NCBI RefSeq assembly: GCF_029433115.1
Contig: NZ_JARNTV010000031.1
Coordinates: 1 to 40,817, forward strand
Source: Sphingomonas sp. AOB5
Lineage (GTDB): Bacteria > Pseudomonadota > Alphaproteobacteria > Sphingomonadales > Sphingomonadaceae
Length of the DNA: 40,817 bases
Direction: 5' to 3'
The translations under genes were made by a program, and so were the position numbers. The notes beneath the pieces were generated by a model. The model made no database searches. It was not told the origin of the DNA and was given only the letters and a program-made list of their open reading frames with translations. Below, piece by piece: positions 8,831 through 17,434 of this stretch (the first letter of the stretch is position 1; each line of letters opens with the position of its first letter).

Positions 8831-9751
8831 TCACAGTTTGAAGCGGAACATCCAGCCGACATCGTCGCAGCAATACATCCAGCCCTTGTAGAGCTTGGCG
8901 CCGTGGATCACCGGCGAGCTGTCGGGCAGCTGGATGCGCTCGGTCACCTCCCCGGTGTTGATGTTGGTCAGGAAGAAGCAGTTCATGTTCGAATCCGACG
9001 CCCACACCCAGTTGCGGTCCTTGTCTGCCCAGGTCTTGTCATGCGGCCGGTTGCCGGGGGTCGAGTAATAGTTCTGCACCTCCCAGCTTTCCTTGTGGAT
9101 CGCGAACACCGTACGGGCATTGGGCACGGTGATGTAGAGCAGCTTGCCCTTTTGCAGGATGCAGTGCGAGCCGGTCCCCGGCGGCGCCTGTTCCCAGTCG
9201 AGCGGCACGCGCCCATCGGCCAGCCGCGACACATTGCCGGGCAAAGCGGGCGAGGGCGGCGGCTCCTGTTCGGGATAGGCGGGCTTCAGCGGCGAGCGGC
9301 GGCCGGGCGCATCGCCCTTCATCCGGTAATGCAGCCCAGATCCCGGCGTCTGGAACGCGGCGATGCTGTTGCTGGTCTTCGGATCGACATGCACGATCAG
9401 CCGGTTGTAGGTCGAACCCACCCAGATCGTGCCGTCCTCGTCATCGACACAGATGCCGCTCGCGGCGCGGACATTGTGCGGCTTGAACTCGCGGATCAGC
9501 TTGCCGCTCTCCGGCTCGATCAGCGAGATCCAGTTGTCCGGCCCCTGATCCATCACCCACAACCCTTCGCTGGTCAGGTCCAGCCCGTTGGGCTTGGCAT
9601 GGGGCGTCTTGTAGACGATCTCGATCGGCCCCGAGGGCCGCGTCTTCACGTTCGAAACATCGCGGCGGTTCTTCGCCGCCGCCATCCGGGGAAGTGCTGC
9701 AGCCGCAGGCGCGGCAGCCAGCAATCCCAGCAGGGATCTGCGCTGGATCAT
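8831..9751 (-). CDS. Exported beta-propeller (SMP-30/NHL-like) protein
   Basis: The protein has 306 residues from ATG 9751, chosen because GGAGACGGAG precedes it and it gives a signal sequence MIQRRSLLGLLAAAP. The two arginines make Tat export possible. Longer upstream starts would put non-signal sequence in front. Blade-like repeats include KPNGLDLTSEGLWVMDQGP, ASGICVDDEDGTIWVGST, LLYITVPNARTVFAI and NWVWASDSNMNCFFLTNI. This is the gluconolactonase-like propeller pattern. The gene is convergent to the plus-strand run but shares a divergent promoter region, with paired operators, with the JmjC gene. That makes it a likely member of the same regulon and the third propeller of the cluster. Confidence 0.85.
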   Translation of the reverse strand: MIQRRSLLGLLAAAPAAAALPRMAAAKNRRDVSNVKTRPSGPIEIVYKTPHAKPNGLDLTSEGLWVMDQGPDNWISLIEPESGKLIREFKPHNVRAASGICVDDEDGTIWVGSTYNRLIVHVDPKTSNSIAAFQTPGSGLHYRMKGDAPGRRSPLKPAYPEQEPPPSPALPGNVSRLADGRVPLDWEQAPPGTGSHCILQKGKLLYITVPNARTVFAIHKESWEVQNYYSTPGNRPHDKTWADKDRNWVWASDSNMNCFFLTNINTGEVTERIQLPDSSPVIHGAKLYKGWMYCCDDVGWMFRFKL

Positions 9752-9801
9752 CTCCGTCTCCTCTCCTGACGCCGCGCGCTCCTGCCGCGGTCGCCGAACA
9801 A

Positions 9802-9831
9802 ATGTATACATTATTGATAATATGTATGCAT
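9802..9831. promoter_or_regulatory. Paired operator-like sites C (20 bp centre to centre)
   Basis: ATGTATACAT (9802-9811), a perfect palindrome, and ATGTATGCAT (9822-9831) have centres exactly 20 bp apart. They lie in the 124-bp divergent gap between the propeller (start 9751) and the JmjC gene (start 9876). They have the same sequence pattern and the same spacing as the two pairs at 1085-1114 and 1154-1183. The surrounding AT-rich stretch is the likely promoter for both directions. Confidence 0.75.
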
Positions 9832-9875
9832 AGTGGATTCGCTTGCCGGGGCCGGATGCCGGGTTAGGATCGCGC

Positions 9876-11048
9876 ATGGAATTCGATCAGGTCGTCGCGC
9901 CGCTCAGCCGGGAGCAATTCCTCGCCGATCATCACGGCAAGTCGTTCCTGCGCATCCCCGGCACGCCGGGGCGCTTCGCCGGACTGATCGGCTGGGACGA
10001 GTTGAGCGCGATCCTTGAGCAGCATCGCCTTGCCCCGCCGCGCTTCAAGCTGGTGCAGGGCGGCCAGCCGCTCGATCCGTCGCGCTATCTGTCGGCAGGT
10101 CTCGGCGGCACGCCACGGCTCGATTCCGCGAAATTCGCCACCGCGCTGGCCGGCGGCGCGACGCTGATCCTCGACGCGGCGGAGGAGCTGGCCCCGCGCA
10201 TCCGCGCTTTGTCGGACTCGTTCCGCGACGTCTTCCGCAGCGGCAATTACGTCAATCTCTATGCCGGCTGGTTCGCCCAGAACGGCTTCGACCTGCACTG
10301 GGACAGTCAGGAAGCGATGATCCTCCAGCTCGGCGGCCGCAAGCGCTGGCAGGTGTTCGCGCCGACCCGGCTGCACCCGCTGCAGGACGATGTCGAAGCG
10401 CCCGCGCGCCCCACCGGCCCGCCACTCTGGGACGGCATGCTCGAGGATGGCGACGCGCTCTATATCCCGCGCGGCTGGTGGCACATGGCATGGCCGGTCG
10501 ACGAACCGAGCCTGCATCTGACCTTCACCACCGTCCAGCCCAACGGCATCGACCTGGCCCGCTGGGTCGCCGCGACCCTGCGCCGCCATGCCGAACTGCG
10601 CGAGGACCTGCCCGCGCTCGACGATGCGGCCGGACAGGCGGCGCGGATCGCAAGCCTGCGCACGCTGATGAGCGAGGCCCTGAGCGACGACCTGATCGCC
10701 ACCTTCCGCCGCCAATGGGAAGCCGAAAGCTTCCCGCGCACCCGCGTGAACCTGCCCGGCGGTCCCTATCAGCAGCTCGCGGCCCTGACCGACGCCAGCA
10801 AGGTCCGTCTCGGCGGCGCGCACAAACTCGCCTTCGCCACCATCGGCGCCAATGCCGAATTCGTCGCGGGCGGGAAGCTCTATGTCGTGCCCGCCGATCT
10901 TGTCCCGGCACTGGCGCTGCTGAGCGACACGGCCGCCGTACCGGTTTCGGAACTGGTCGCGCAGGTGAAGCCCGAGCGCGCCGCCGATCTGCGCAAGGCG
11001 TTGGCGGTGCTGGCCCGTGCCGGCGTCTTCCTGGTAGAACAGGACTGA
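9876..11048 (+). CDS. JmjC-type (cupin_4) Fe(II)/2-oxoglutarate oxygenase
   Basis: The protein has 390 residues with no signal peptide, so it is cytoplasmic. The JmjC core shows the iron facial triad His141-x-Asp143 (LHWDSQEAMILQLGG) and His203 (IPRGWWHMAW), with GGRKRWQV between. This architecture is shared with the bacterial ribosomal oxygenases (YcfD/RoxA, arginine hydroxylation of L16), but the rest of the sequence is divergent. The C-terminal half is helical and may be a winged-helix or dimerisation part. ATG 9876 is followed four bases after its stop by the D-threonine-aldolase-like gene, so the two are probably translated together. The context suggests a small-molecule or peptide substrate rather than a ribosomal protein; this is inference. 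Confidence 0.85.
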   Translation: MEFDQVVAPLSREQFLADHHGKSFLRIPGTPGRFAGLIGWDELSAILEQHRLAPPRFKLVQGGQPLDPSRYLSAGLGGTPRLDSAKFATALAGGATLILDAAEELAPRIRALSDSFRDVFRSGNYVNLYAGWFAQNGFDLHWDSQEAMILQLGGRKRWQVFAPTRLHPLQDDVEAPARPTGPPLWDGMLEDGDALYIPRGWWHMAWPVDEPSLHLTFTTVQPNGIDLARWVAATLRRHAELREDLPALDDAAGQAARIASLRTLMSEALSDDLIATFRRQWEAESFPRTRVNLPGGPYQQLAALTDASKVRLGGAHKLAFATIGANAEFVAGGKLYVVPADLVPALALLSDTAAVPVSELVAQVKPERAADLRKALAVLARAGVFLVEQD

Positions 11049-11052
11049 ACCG

Positions 11053-12123
11053 ATGCTGCGCACCGATCTGCCCACCCCCGCCCTCATCCTCGATGCCGCG
11101 GCGATGGACCGCAACATCGCGGCGATGGCCGGGTTCGCCGCCGCACGCGGCCTTGCGCTCCGTCCGCACGCCAAGACCCACAAGAGCGCCGAGATCGCCC
11201 GCCGCCAGATCGCCGCGGGTGCGGCCGGTATCTGCTGCGCCAAGCTCGCCGAAGCCGAGGCGCTGGCGGCCGAGGGCATCGACGATATCCACCTGACCTC
11301 GCCGGTGGTGCGCCCCGACGCCATCGCCCGGCTGATCGCGCTCGAAGCGCGGATCGCATTGTCGGTCGTCGTCGATCATCCGGCCAATGCCGCGATGCTG
11401 GCGAGCGCCGCCACGCGCCCGCTGACCGTCTTCATCGATGTCGATCCCGGCGTGCACCGCACCGGCGTGGCCAGCCCCGAAGCCGCGCTGGCACTGGCCG
11501 CAACGATCGCGGAGTTACCCAATCTCCGGCTGGGCGGCGTCCAATTCTATTGCGGCTCGCAACAGCATATCGCGCGCCGCGAAGACCGTTTCGCCGCCGT
11601 CCGCGACCTGACCGGCTATCTCTCCACCATCCTCGAAGCATTGCGGGCAGCGGGGCACGAAATCCCGGTCGTTACCGGCGCGGGCACCGGCAGTTTCGCC
11701 ATCGACGCCGAACTCGGCGTGCTGACCGAGTTGCAGTGCGGCTCCTACATCTTCCTCGACCGCGAATATGAGGATTGCGAGCTGAGCGGCGGCGGCGCCC
11801 CTGCCTTCGAACGCGCGCTGTTCCTCGACGCGACCGTCATCAGCGCCAACCACACCACCCATGTCACCATCGACGCCGGGCTGAAGGCGATGGCCACCGA
11901 TGCGGGACCACCGCGCCCGCTCTGGCCCGGCGCAACCTATCGCTTCATGGGCGACGAACACGGCGCGCTGGTCGCGGACACCCTGCCGGCGCTCGGCGAG
12001 CGCGTCACGCTCCAGCCGCCGCATTGCGATCCGACGGTCAATCTCCACGACGCCTATCATATCATCGAAGGCGACCATGTGATCGACCGCTGGCCGATCC
12101 ATGCGCGCGGCCGCAACACCTAG
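11053..12123 (+). CDS. D-threonine aldolase/3-hydroxy-D-aspartate aldolase-like fold-III PLP enzyme
   Basis: The protein has 356 residues in one piece. The N-terminal alanine-racemase-like barrel has the PLP-lysine motif RPHAKTHKS; the first Lys is the expected Schiff-base residue. The C-terminal beta domain carries the metal motif PPHCDPTVNLHD. In this family His-x-Asp (D-threonine aldolase, Mn) and His-x-Cys (D-serine dehydratase, Zn) distinguish the activities. Here His is followed two residues later by Asp, favouring an aldolase that splits beta-hydroxy-D-amino acids into glycine or glyoxylate-type products and an aldehyde. The 4-base gap to the JmjC oxygenase gene strongly suggests a functional partnership. 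Cytoplasmic. Confidence 0.85.
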   Translation: MLRTDLPTPALILDAAAMDRNIAAMAGFAAARGLALRPHAKTHKSAEIARRQIAAGAAGICCAKLAEAEALAAEGIDDIHLTSPVVRPDAIARLIALEARIALSVVVDHPANAAMLASAATRPLTVFIDVDPGVHRTGVASPEAALALAATIAELPNLRLGGVQFYCGSQQHIARREDRFAAVRDLTGYLSTILEALRAAGHEIPVVTGAGTGSFAIDAELGVLTELQCGSYIFLDREYEDCELSGGGAPAFERALFLDATVISANHTTHVTIDAGLKAMATDAGPPRPLWPGATYRFMGDEHGALVADTLPALGERVTLQPPHCDPTVNLHDAYHIIEGDHVIDRWPIHARGRNT

Positions 12124-12148
12124 ACAGCGCCCGCCCGCCCGTTACCTT

Positions 12149-12170
12149 CCCCGGCAAAATCGCCGGGGAG
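12149..12170 (+). promoter_or_regulatory. Hairpin covering the ribosome-binding site of the acylase gene
   Basis: CCCCGGC (12149-12155) and GCCGGGG (12162-12168) form a 7-bp stem with a 6-nt loop. The Shine-Dalgarno GGGGAG (12165-12170) of the acylase gene (ATG 12178) lies largely inside the 3' arm. Stable folding would hide the ribosome site, so translation may be modulated or depend on ribosomes arriving from upstream. It could also act as a weak terminator, but no T-run follows. Confidence 0.45.
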
Positions 12171-12177
12171 ACATGCC

Positions 12178-14448
12178 ATGAAGCCGCGCCACCTGTTGCT
12201 CGCCACGCTTGCCGCAAGCTGCGCCACCACTCCGGCCCTCGCCCAGCGCTACAAGGCGACCATCGTCCGCACCGAGCAGGGCGTGCCGCACATCACCGCG
12301 CGCAACATGGCGGGCCTCGGCTATGGCTCTGGCTATGCCGCCGCGCAGGACAATGGCTGCGTCATCGCTGACACGCTCGTCTCGGTCCGCGGTGAGCGTT
12401 CCAAATATTTCGGCGCGACCGCGACCACGGTGGTGGGCTTCAGCGATGCCCCCAATCTGGAAAGCGATCTCTATCGCGCCGCCATCGCCGATCTGCCCGC
12501 CCTGCGCGCTGCTCAGGCGAAGACCAGCGCCGACAATCGCGCGATCATGGAGGGGTTCCGGCTCGGCTATAACCGCTATCTGCGCGACCATCCCGAGGGC
12601 TTTGGACCCGAGTGCCGCGGCAAGCCCTGGCTGAAGCCGATCTCAAGCGACGACATGCTGTTGATGGTCAATTCGGCGATGACGCTGATCAGCTCGGCGA
12701 CGATGGCACGCCAGATCGCGACCGCCGCGCCGCCCAATGCGCCGAAGACCGCGAGCAACGATCTCTCTTTCCCCGACACCGCGCAGAATATCGGTCTGGG
12801 CAGCAACGGCTGGGCGTTCGGCGCGGATGTGACCGCGAACAAGCGCGGCATGGTCGTTGGCAATCCGCACTTCCCATGGGCGGGGCAGAACCGCTTCCGT
12901 CGCCTGCATCTGACCATTCCCGGCAAGTTCGACGTGATGGGCGGCGGGCTGGTGTTCATGCCCACCGTCGGCATCGGCTTCAACAAGTCGATCGCCTGGA
13001 CACACACCGTCACCACCGCCAGCCACTTCACCCTGCACGAACTGAAGCTCGATTCCGCAGATCCGACCAGCTACCTGATCGACGGCAAGCCGGAGAAGAT
13101 GACCTCGCGCACCGTCACCATTGAGGTGAAGGACGGCCCGCCGGTCACCCGCACGCTCTACGCCACCCGCTATGGCCCGGTCGCCGCGATGCCCAGCGTC
13201 GGCTTCGGCTGGTCGGCGACCACCGCCTATGCGCTGCGCGACGCCAATCAGGGCAATCTGCGTTCGGGCGATGCTTGGCTGGCGGTGGCCCGCGCGCGCA
13301 ATGTCGGCCAAGTGCGCGACGCGATCGGCAAGACGCTCGGCATTCCCTGGGTCAACACCATTGCCGCCGATGCCGAGGGCAATGCGATGTATGCCGACGT
13401 CACCGCGGTACCCAACATCTCCGCCGCGAAAGCCGCCGAATGCCCGGCACCCTCGGGCAAGTCGCCGCTGGCGCGCGGGCAGGGCGTCGCACTGCTCGAC
13501 GGCACCCGCGCCGCCTGCGACTGGGAAGTCGACGCCACCACCCCGGCGCCCGGCCTGCTCCCGCTCTCGGCCCAGGCGGTCGTTATCCGCCGCGACTATG
13601 TCCAGAACTCGAACGACAGCTATTGGCTGGCGAACCCCAATGCGCCGCATGCCGAACTGTCGCCGATGCTGGGGCCATGGGGCGTGCGGCAGAATCTGCG
13701 TACCCGTTCAGGCATTGCCGAACTCGAGGCAGCGCGTGCGGCCGGGTCGATCGGGCCGGACAAGGCCAAGGCGCTGGCCATGGCGAACGGCGTGTATGCC
13801 GCGCAATATCTGCCCGATATCCTGAAGATCTGCTCGACCCGCGCGACGCTGGCCGAAACCTGCACTGCGCTCGCGGGCTGGGATCGCACCGCCAATGCCG
13901 ACAGCAAGGGCGCCTGGTTGTTCTTCTCCTTCTGGCAGCTTGCCGCCCGCATCCCGAACCTGTTCGCGGTGCCGTTCGACAAGGCCCATCCGGCGACCAC
14001 CCCGAACACGATCAACCCCGCCGCCGAAGCCGCGATCCTCACCGCGCTGGAAACCGCGACCCAGCAGCTGCGCGATCGCGGCGTCGCGCTCGATGCCCCC
14101 TGGGGCAGCATCCAGTTCGTCGAGCGCAACGGCGAGCGCATCCCGGTCCATGGCGGCCCGGGCAGCGCCGGCGTGCTCAACGCGATGGGCAGCGTGCCGA
14201 GCGACAAGGACAAGCCCTTCACCCTCACCCCCTATCACGGCACCAGCTATGTCCAGGTGGTGAGCTTCGGTGAGAAGGGGCCCGAGGCGGAATCGATGCT
14301 GGCCTATTCGCAATCGACCAATTCGGATTCGCCCTATTATGCTGACGGCACGCGTGCCTATGCGCAGAAACAGTGGATCCGCCTGCCCTTCACCCCGGCG
14401 GAAGTCGCCGCCGCGAAACAGGGCGAGGCGGTGACGATCAGCGAATGA
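12178..14448 (+). CDS. Exported penicillin-acylase-family Ntn hydrolase (AHL/N-acyl amide acylase)
   Basis: The protein has 756 residues: signal peptide about 1-23 (TTPALAQ), alpha chain to residue 208, then the autocleavage site GLG/SNGWAFG. Ser209 becomes the N-terminal nucleophile of the beta chain. NPHFPW and MGGGLVFMP follow, as in the PvdQ/aculeacin-acylase group. Known members remove acyl chains from homoserine lactones, penicillins, echinocandins or N-acyl amino acids. The periplasmic location fits import through the TonB receptor. It is 54 bases after the aldolase gene, on the same strand, and is the last gene of the cluster. Its stop overlaps by 11 bp the stop of the convergent gene at 14438. 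The substrate is unknown; an N-acyl amino acid or peptide would connect it to the aldolase. Confidence 0.9.
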   Translation: MKPRHLLLATLAASCATTPALAQRYKATIVRTEQGVPHITARNMAGLGYGSGYAAAQDNGCVIADTLVSVRGERSKYFGATATTVVGFSDAPNLESDLYRAAIADLPALRAAQAKTSADNRAIMEGFRLGYNRYLRDHPEGFGPECRGKPWLKPISSDDMLLMVNSAMTLISSATMARQIATAAPPNAPKTASNDLSFPDTAQNIGLGSNGWAFGADVTANKRGMVVGNPHFPWAGQNRFRRLHLTIPGKFDVMGGGLVFMPTVGIGFNKSIAWTHTVTTASHFTLHELKLDSADPTSYLIDGKPEKMTSRTVTIEVKDGPPVTRTLYATRYGPVAAMPSVGFGWSATTAYALRDANQGNLRSGDAWLAVARARNVGQVRDAIGKTLGIPWVNTIAADAEGNAMYADVTAVPNISAAKAAECPAPSGKSPLARGQGVALLDGTRAACDWEVDATTPAPGLLPLSAQAVVIRRDYVQNSNDSYWLANPNAPHAELSPMLGPWGVRQNLRTRSGIAELEAARAAGSIGPDKAKALAMANGVYAAQYLPDILKICSTRATLAETCTALAGWDRTANADSKGAWLFFSFWQLAARIPNLFAVPFDKAHPATTPNTINPAAEAAILTALETATQQLRDRGVALDAPWGSIQFVERNGERIPVHGGPGSAGVLNAMGSVPSDKDKPFTLTPYHGTSYVQVVSFGEKGPEAESMLAYSQSTNSDSPYYADGTRAYAQKQWIRLPFTPAEVAAAKQGEAVTISE

Positions 14449-15130
14449 TCGGGCCGCTCGCCCATGGCTTCGGCGCGCTCGACGGCTTCCAGCATTTGTC
14501 GAGCGTGGCGATCAGCGTGCGGACGGCCGCCGGAACGCCCGGCGCGAGCACCCAGCCGCGGTAGCTGCTCGTGGTGACGTCGCCGCGCATCGTCACCCGG
14601 ATCATCGCCGGGTGCATGATGATCTCGGGTTCCGCGCGCAGTTTGTAGTGCAGGTCGGGCGACCAGTCCGCCTTGCGCACGCCTTCCAGCGCATCGAGCC
14701 CGCCATCGCATTTCAGCACATCCGCCTCGACCCATTCGAGGTTGCTTGCGTCCAGCGCACTACGCGCTTCGCCGTCATTGCTCGCTTTCGATAGCCGGAC
14801 GAGCATCGCCACGCTCGCCTCGAACTGGCTCGCCTCCGGTGCCACGCGCAGCATCCGCGCGGTGTAGGTCGGCTGGCAACTGGTCGGCGAAATGGTGATG
14901 CAGCGATAGGCGATGGCCAGGCTGATCGCGGGCGCCATATCGTCGCGCGCGCTGGTCTGAACGGTCAGGATCATCTGATCGTCCCCGCCCTTCTCCAGAT
15001 CGGGAAAGTTGCGCTCGGGATCGAACACCGTGTCGAACAACGGCCTGCCCAGCGCCCAATGCCGCATGCCCTGCGCCGATACCGGGCTGGCCGCCAGCAG
15101 GGCCGTTGCAAAGAGGATCGCCGCGCGCAT
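14438..15130 (-). CDS. Secreted protein of unknown function, coupled to the histidine kinase
   Basis: The protein has 230 residues from ATG 15130, which shares its A with the kinase stop codon (TGATG). The signal peptide is about 1-20 (TALLAASPVSAQ). The mature part is mixed alpha/beta with three Cys (YRCITISPTSC, VLKC) and a late KCW. I do not recognise the family. Since it is translated from the same message as the two-component system and is exported, it may be an accessory sensor, a target of the system, or a ligand-binding partner for the kinase sensor domain. That is inference from position only. Confidence 0.75.
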   Translation of the reverse strand: MRAAILFATALLAASPVSAQGMRHWALGRPLFDTVFDPERNFPDLEKGGDDQMILTVQTSARDDMAPAISLAIAYRCITISPTSCQPTYTARMLRVAPEASQFEASVAMLVRLSKASNDGEARSALDASNLEWVEADVLKCDGGLDALEGVRKADWSPDLHYKLRAEPEIIMHPAMIRVTMRGDVTTSSYRGWVLAPGVPAAVRTLIATLDKCWKPSSAPKPWASGPIIR

Positions 15131-16704
15131 CACGGGATCATGCGCTCCGGTTCGGCGATCGGCAAATCCAGCGTGAAGCACGTCCCCGGCCCGTCCGCCG
15201 CCTCCAGCCGGATCGCCCCGCCTGCCGCCTCCAGCAGCGACGCGACGATCGACAGGCCGAGGCCAGTGCCGCCCTCGGCGCGCCTGGTGGTGAAGAAGGG
15301 TTCGAAGATCCGGATCCGGTCCGCTTCCGAAATGCCCGCGCCATCGTCGCCGATGGTCAGCGCCACCCTATCGCCGCCGGTCGCGCTCACCCTTACCAGC
15401 GATGCCCCCGCCTGACGGCTGTTGCCGATCATCGTGGTCAGGATCGTCTCCAGCGTCCCCTCGGGCACCGATACTGCGGGCAGAGTGTCCGCCAAGTCCA
15501 GTTCGACCCCGAAGTCCTCGCCACGCATTGCGTCGGCCACCCGCGCAATCACGGGGGCGAGCAAGGTCACTGCATCCAGATCGTGCGGCGTCATGTCCGC
15601 CCTCGCCAGTTCGAGCAACCGCGTCACCAGTGCCGAAAGCCGCGCCGCATCCGCGCCGGCATTGGCGAGGAAGCGCCGCCGGTCGGCTTCGCTCATCGTC
15701 TCGTCATGATCCTCGAGCAGTTCGATCGCGCCGCGAATGCCCGCCAGCGGCGTCTTGAACTCATGGCTCACCGCATGGGCGAAATCGCGCAGGTAGCGCG
15801 AGCGCCGGTCGATCGCCGAGGCCATCACGCCGAAGTCGCGGTAAAGCCCCTGGATCTCGATTGCAGCGGTCGGCGATACCTGCGGTGCACTGCCCCGCCC
15901 CGCCGCCATCTGCCGCGTCGCCGCGCTCAGCGCTTCGATCGGCCGGGCGATACCGCGCGAGAGCAACCCGCTAAGAAGCACCAGCATCGCGAAGATCGCC
16001 AGGATGCCGAACGCGATCTTGCCGCGATCATCGTACAGCCCCTTGAACAGGGTCCGTGCCGACCGCGAGAACAGCAGCACGCCGACCACCTTGCCATCGA
16101 CTATCACCGGCCGCGCATGATGCACCCGGATCGCCGCTGCGCGCGACAGCCATTCCAGCGCATAGACCGGTCGGTAATCGCCATTGCGCCGCAGCACCGT
16201 ATCGGGCCGCCCGGCCAACGCCGCGCGCACCTCGGGCAGATCGGCATAGCTCATTCCGTCGCTGGTGATCCGCCCGGTCCGGTCGAGCAGCAGGATCGAG
16301 GCGAGCGTGGTCTGGCGGGTGACGCCCATCACCGGATGCAGCTTCGCAAAAGCCTGCGCCGCCGCGGGATCGAGCGGTCTTGCCGGACCCGATGGCGCCG
16401 GGCGTTCGGGCAGTACCGGCGTGGAATTGAGGTCGATCCGCGGCAGTTCGGGATAGAAGAGATTGGGGTCCGGATCGGCCAGGGTCGCGCCCGGCCACAT
16501 CGCTCGCGCGGTCGCGGCCAGCGCGGACCCTTGCGCGATCAGCTCGGACTCGGTCTGCCGCACCAGCGTGTTCTCATAGACGCGCAGGAACACCGCGCCG
16601 ATCCCCGGCAGCGCCGCGACGAAGAACAGGGTGGCGAACAGGATCGTGCGCAGCTTCAGGGGCGGCCAGTGCCGCTTGATCCGATCCTTCAGCGCGGTGA
16701 TCAC
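15130..16704 (-). CDS. Membrane sensor histidine kinase
   Basis: The protein has about 524 residues if it starts at GTG 16704, ten bases after the response-regulator stop. Upstream in-frame starts overlapping the regulator gene cannot be excluded, and no strong ribosome site is seen. The order is: TM1 about 19-41, a periplasmic sensor of about 190 residues, TM2 about 230-249, HAMP, then a HisKA box with His314 (HAVSHEFKTPLAGIRG). A HATPase domain follows with an N-box IGNSRQAGA (Asn then Ser rather than the common Asn-Ala), DDGAGI and GGTGLGLSIV. The layout resembles CreC-type kinases. It phosphorylates the adjacent OmpR-type regulator. The signal is unknown; the sensor reads like a dCache/CHASE-like extracellular domain, but I cannot assign it firmly. 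Confidence 0.9.
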   Translation of the reverse strand: MITALKDRIKRHWPPLKLRTILFATLFFVAALPGIGAVFLRVYENTLVRQTESELIAQGSALAATARAMWPGATLADPDPNLFYPELPRIDLNSTPVLPERPAPSGPARPLDPAAAQAFAKLHPVMGVTRQTTLASILLLDRTGRITSDGMSYADLPEVRAALAGRPDTVLRRNGDYRPVYALEWLSRAAAIRVHHARPVIVDGKVVGVLLFSRSARTLFKGLYDDRGKIAFGILAIFAMLVLLSGLLSRGIARPIEALSAATRQMAAGRGSAPQVSPTAAIEIQGLYRDFGVMASAIDRRSRYLRDFAHAVSHEFKTPLAGIRGAIELLEDHDETMSEADRRRFLANAGADAARLSALVTRLLELARADMTPHDLDAVTLLAPVIARVADAMRGEDFGVELDLADTLPAVSVPEGTLETILTTMIGNSRQAGASLVRVSATGGDRVALTIGDDGAGISEADRIRIFEPFFTTRRAEGGTGLGLSIVASLLEAAGGAIRLEAADGPGTCFTLDLPIAEPERMIP

Positions 16705-16714
16705 GGCGAAGCGG

Positions 16715-17434
16715 TCACGATGCGCCGCTACACGGCCCCAGCCGGTAGCCCACGCCCGCCCGGGTCTCGACCACGTCATGCCCGCCCACCGCAGTGAACT
16801 TGCCGCGCAGGTTGCGGATATGGCTGTCGATCGTCCGGTCGGTCACAGCGAAGCTCGGGCCGTGCAGCCGGTCGATGATCGCATCGCGGCTGAACACCTT
16901 GGCCGGGGTCGTTGCCAGCACGCGCAGGATCGAGAATTCGGTGACGGTCAGCGCCACTTCGGTCCCGGCCCATTCGGCACGCCACCCGTCCAGATCGAGC
17001 GCCAGCTTGGCGTGGCGTATCGCCGGCGCCGCCTTGTCGCCCTCGGGCGCGCGGGCAGCGGCGCGGCGCAGGATCGCCACCACCCGCGCCACCACTTCGC
17101 GCGGCGAAAAGGGCTTCACCACATAATCGTCGGCGCCCAGCTCGATCCCCAGAACCCGGTCGATCTCGTCGTCGCGCGAGGAGAGGAACAGGATCGGCAT
17201 CTCACCTTCGGCGCGCAGGCGACGGCACACTTCCAGCCCGTCCATCTTCGGCATGTTGATGTCGAGCACCACCAGATCGGGCGCATGCGACGCGGCAAGC
17301 GCCAGCGCTTCCTCGCCGTCCCCGGCCTCGATCGACTCCAGCCCGGCCTTGGCGAGCGCGAAGACCAGCAGCTGCCGGATATGGGGATCGTCGTCGACGA
17401 CCAGGATCGTGCGGGGCATGGGCGTACTGACCAT
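16715..17434 (-). CDS. OmpR-family response regulator
   Basis: The protein has 239 residues from ATG 17434, whose A is shared with the stop of the upstream membrane-protein gene (TAATG). A second possible start at 17419 is internal. The receiver domain has the acidic triplet DDD (14-16), phospho-acceptor Asp58 (VVLDINMP) and Lys107 (VVKPFSP). The C-terminal winged-helix (about 135-235) has the OmpR/PhoB pattern LTVTEFSILRVLA and TDRTIDSHIRNLRGKF. It is cytoplasmic and DNA-binding. The one-base overlap upstream and the kinase gene ten bases downstream show a single translationally linked operon. Targets are unknown. Confidence 0.95.
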   Translation of the reverse strand: MVSTPMPRTILVVDDDPHIRQLLVFALAKAGLESIEAGDGEEALALAASHAPDLVVLDINMPKMDGLEVCRRLRAEGEMPILFLSSRDDEIDRVLGIELGADDYVVKPFSPREVVARVVAILRRAAARAPEGDKAAPAIRHAKLALDLDGWRAEWAGTEVALTVTEFSILRVLATTPAKVFSRDAIIDRLHGPSFAVTDRTIDSHIRNLRGKFTAVGGHDVVETRAGVGYRLGPCSGAS

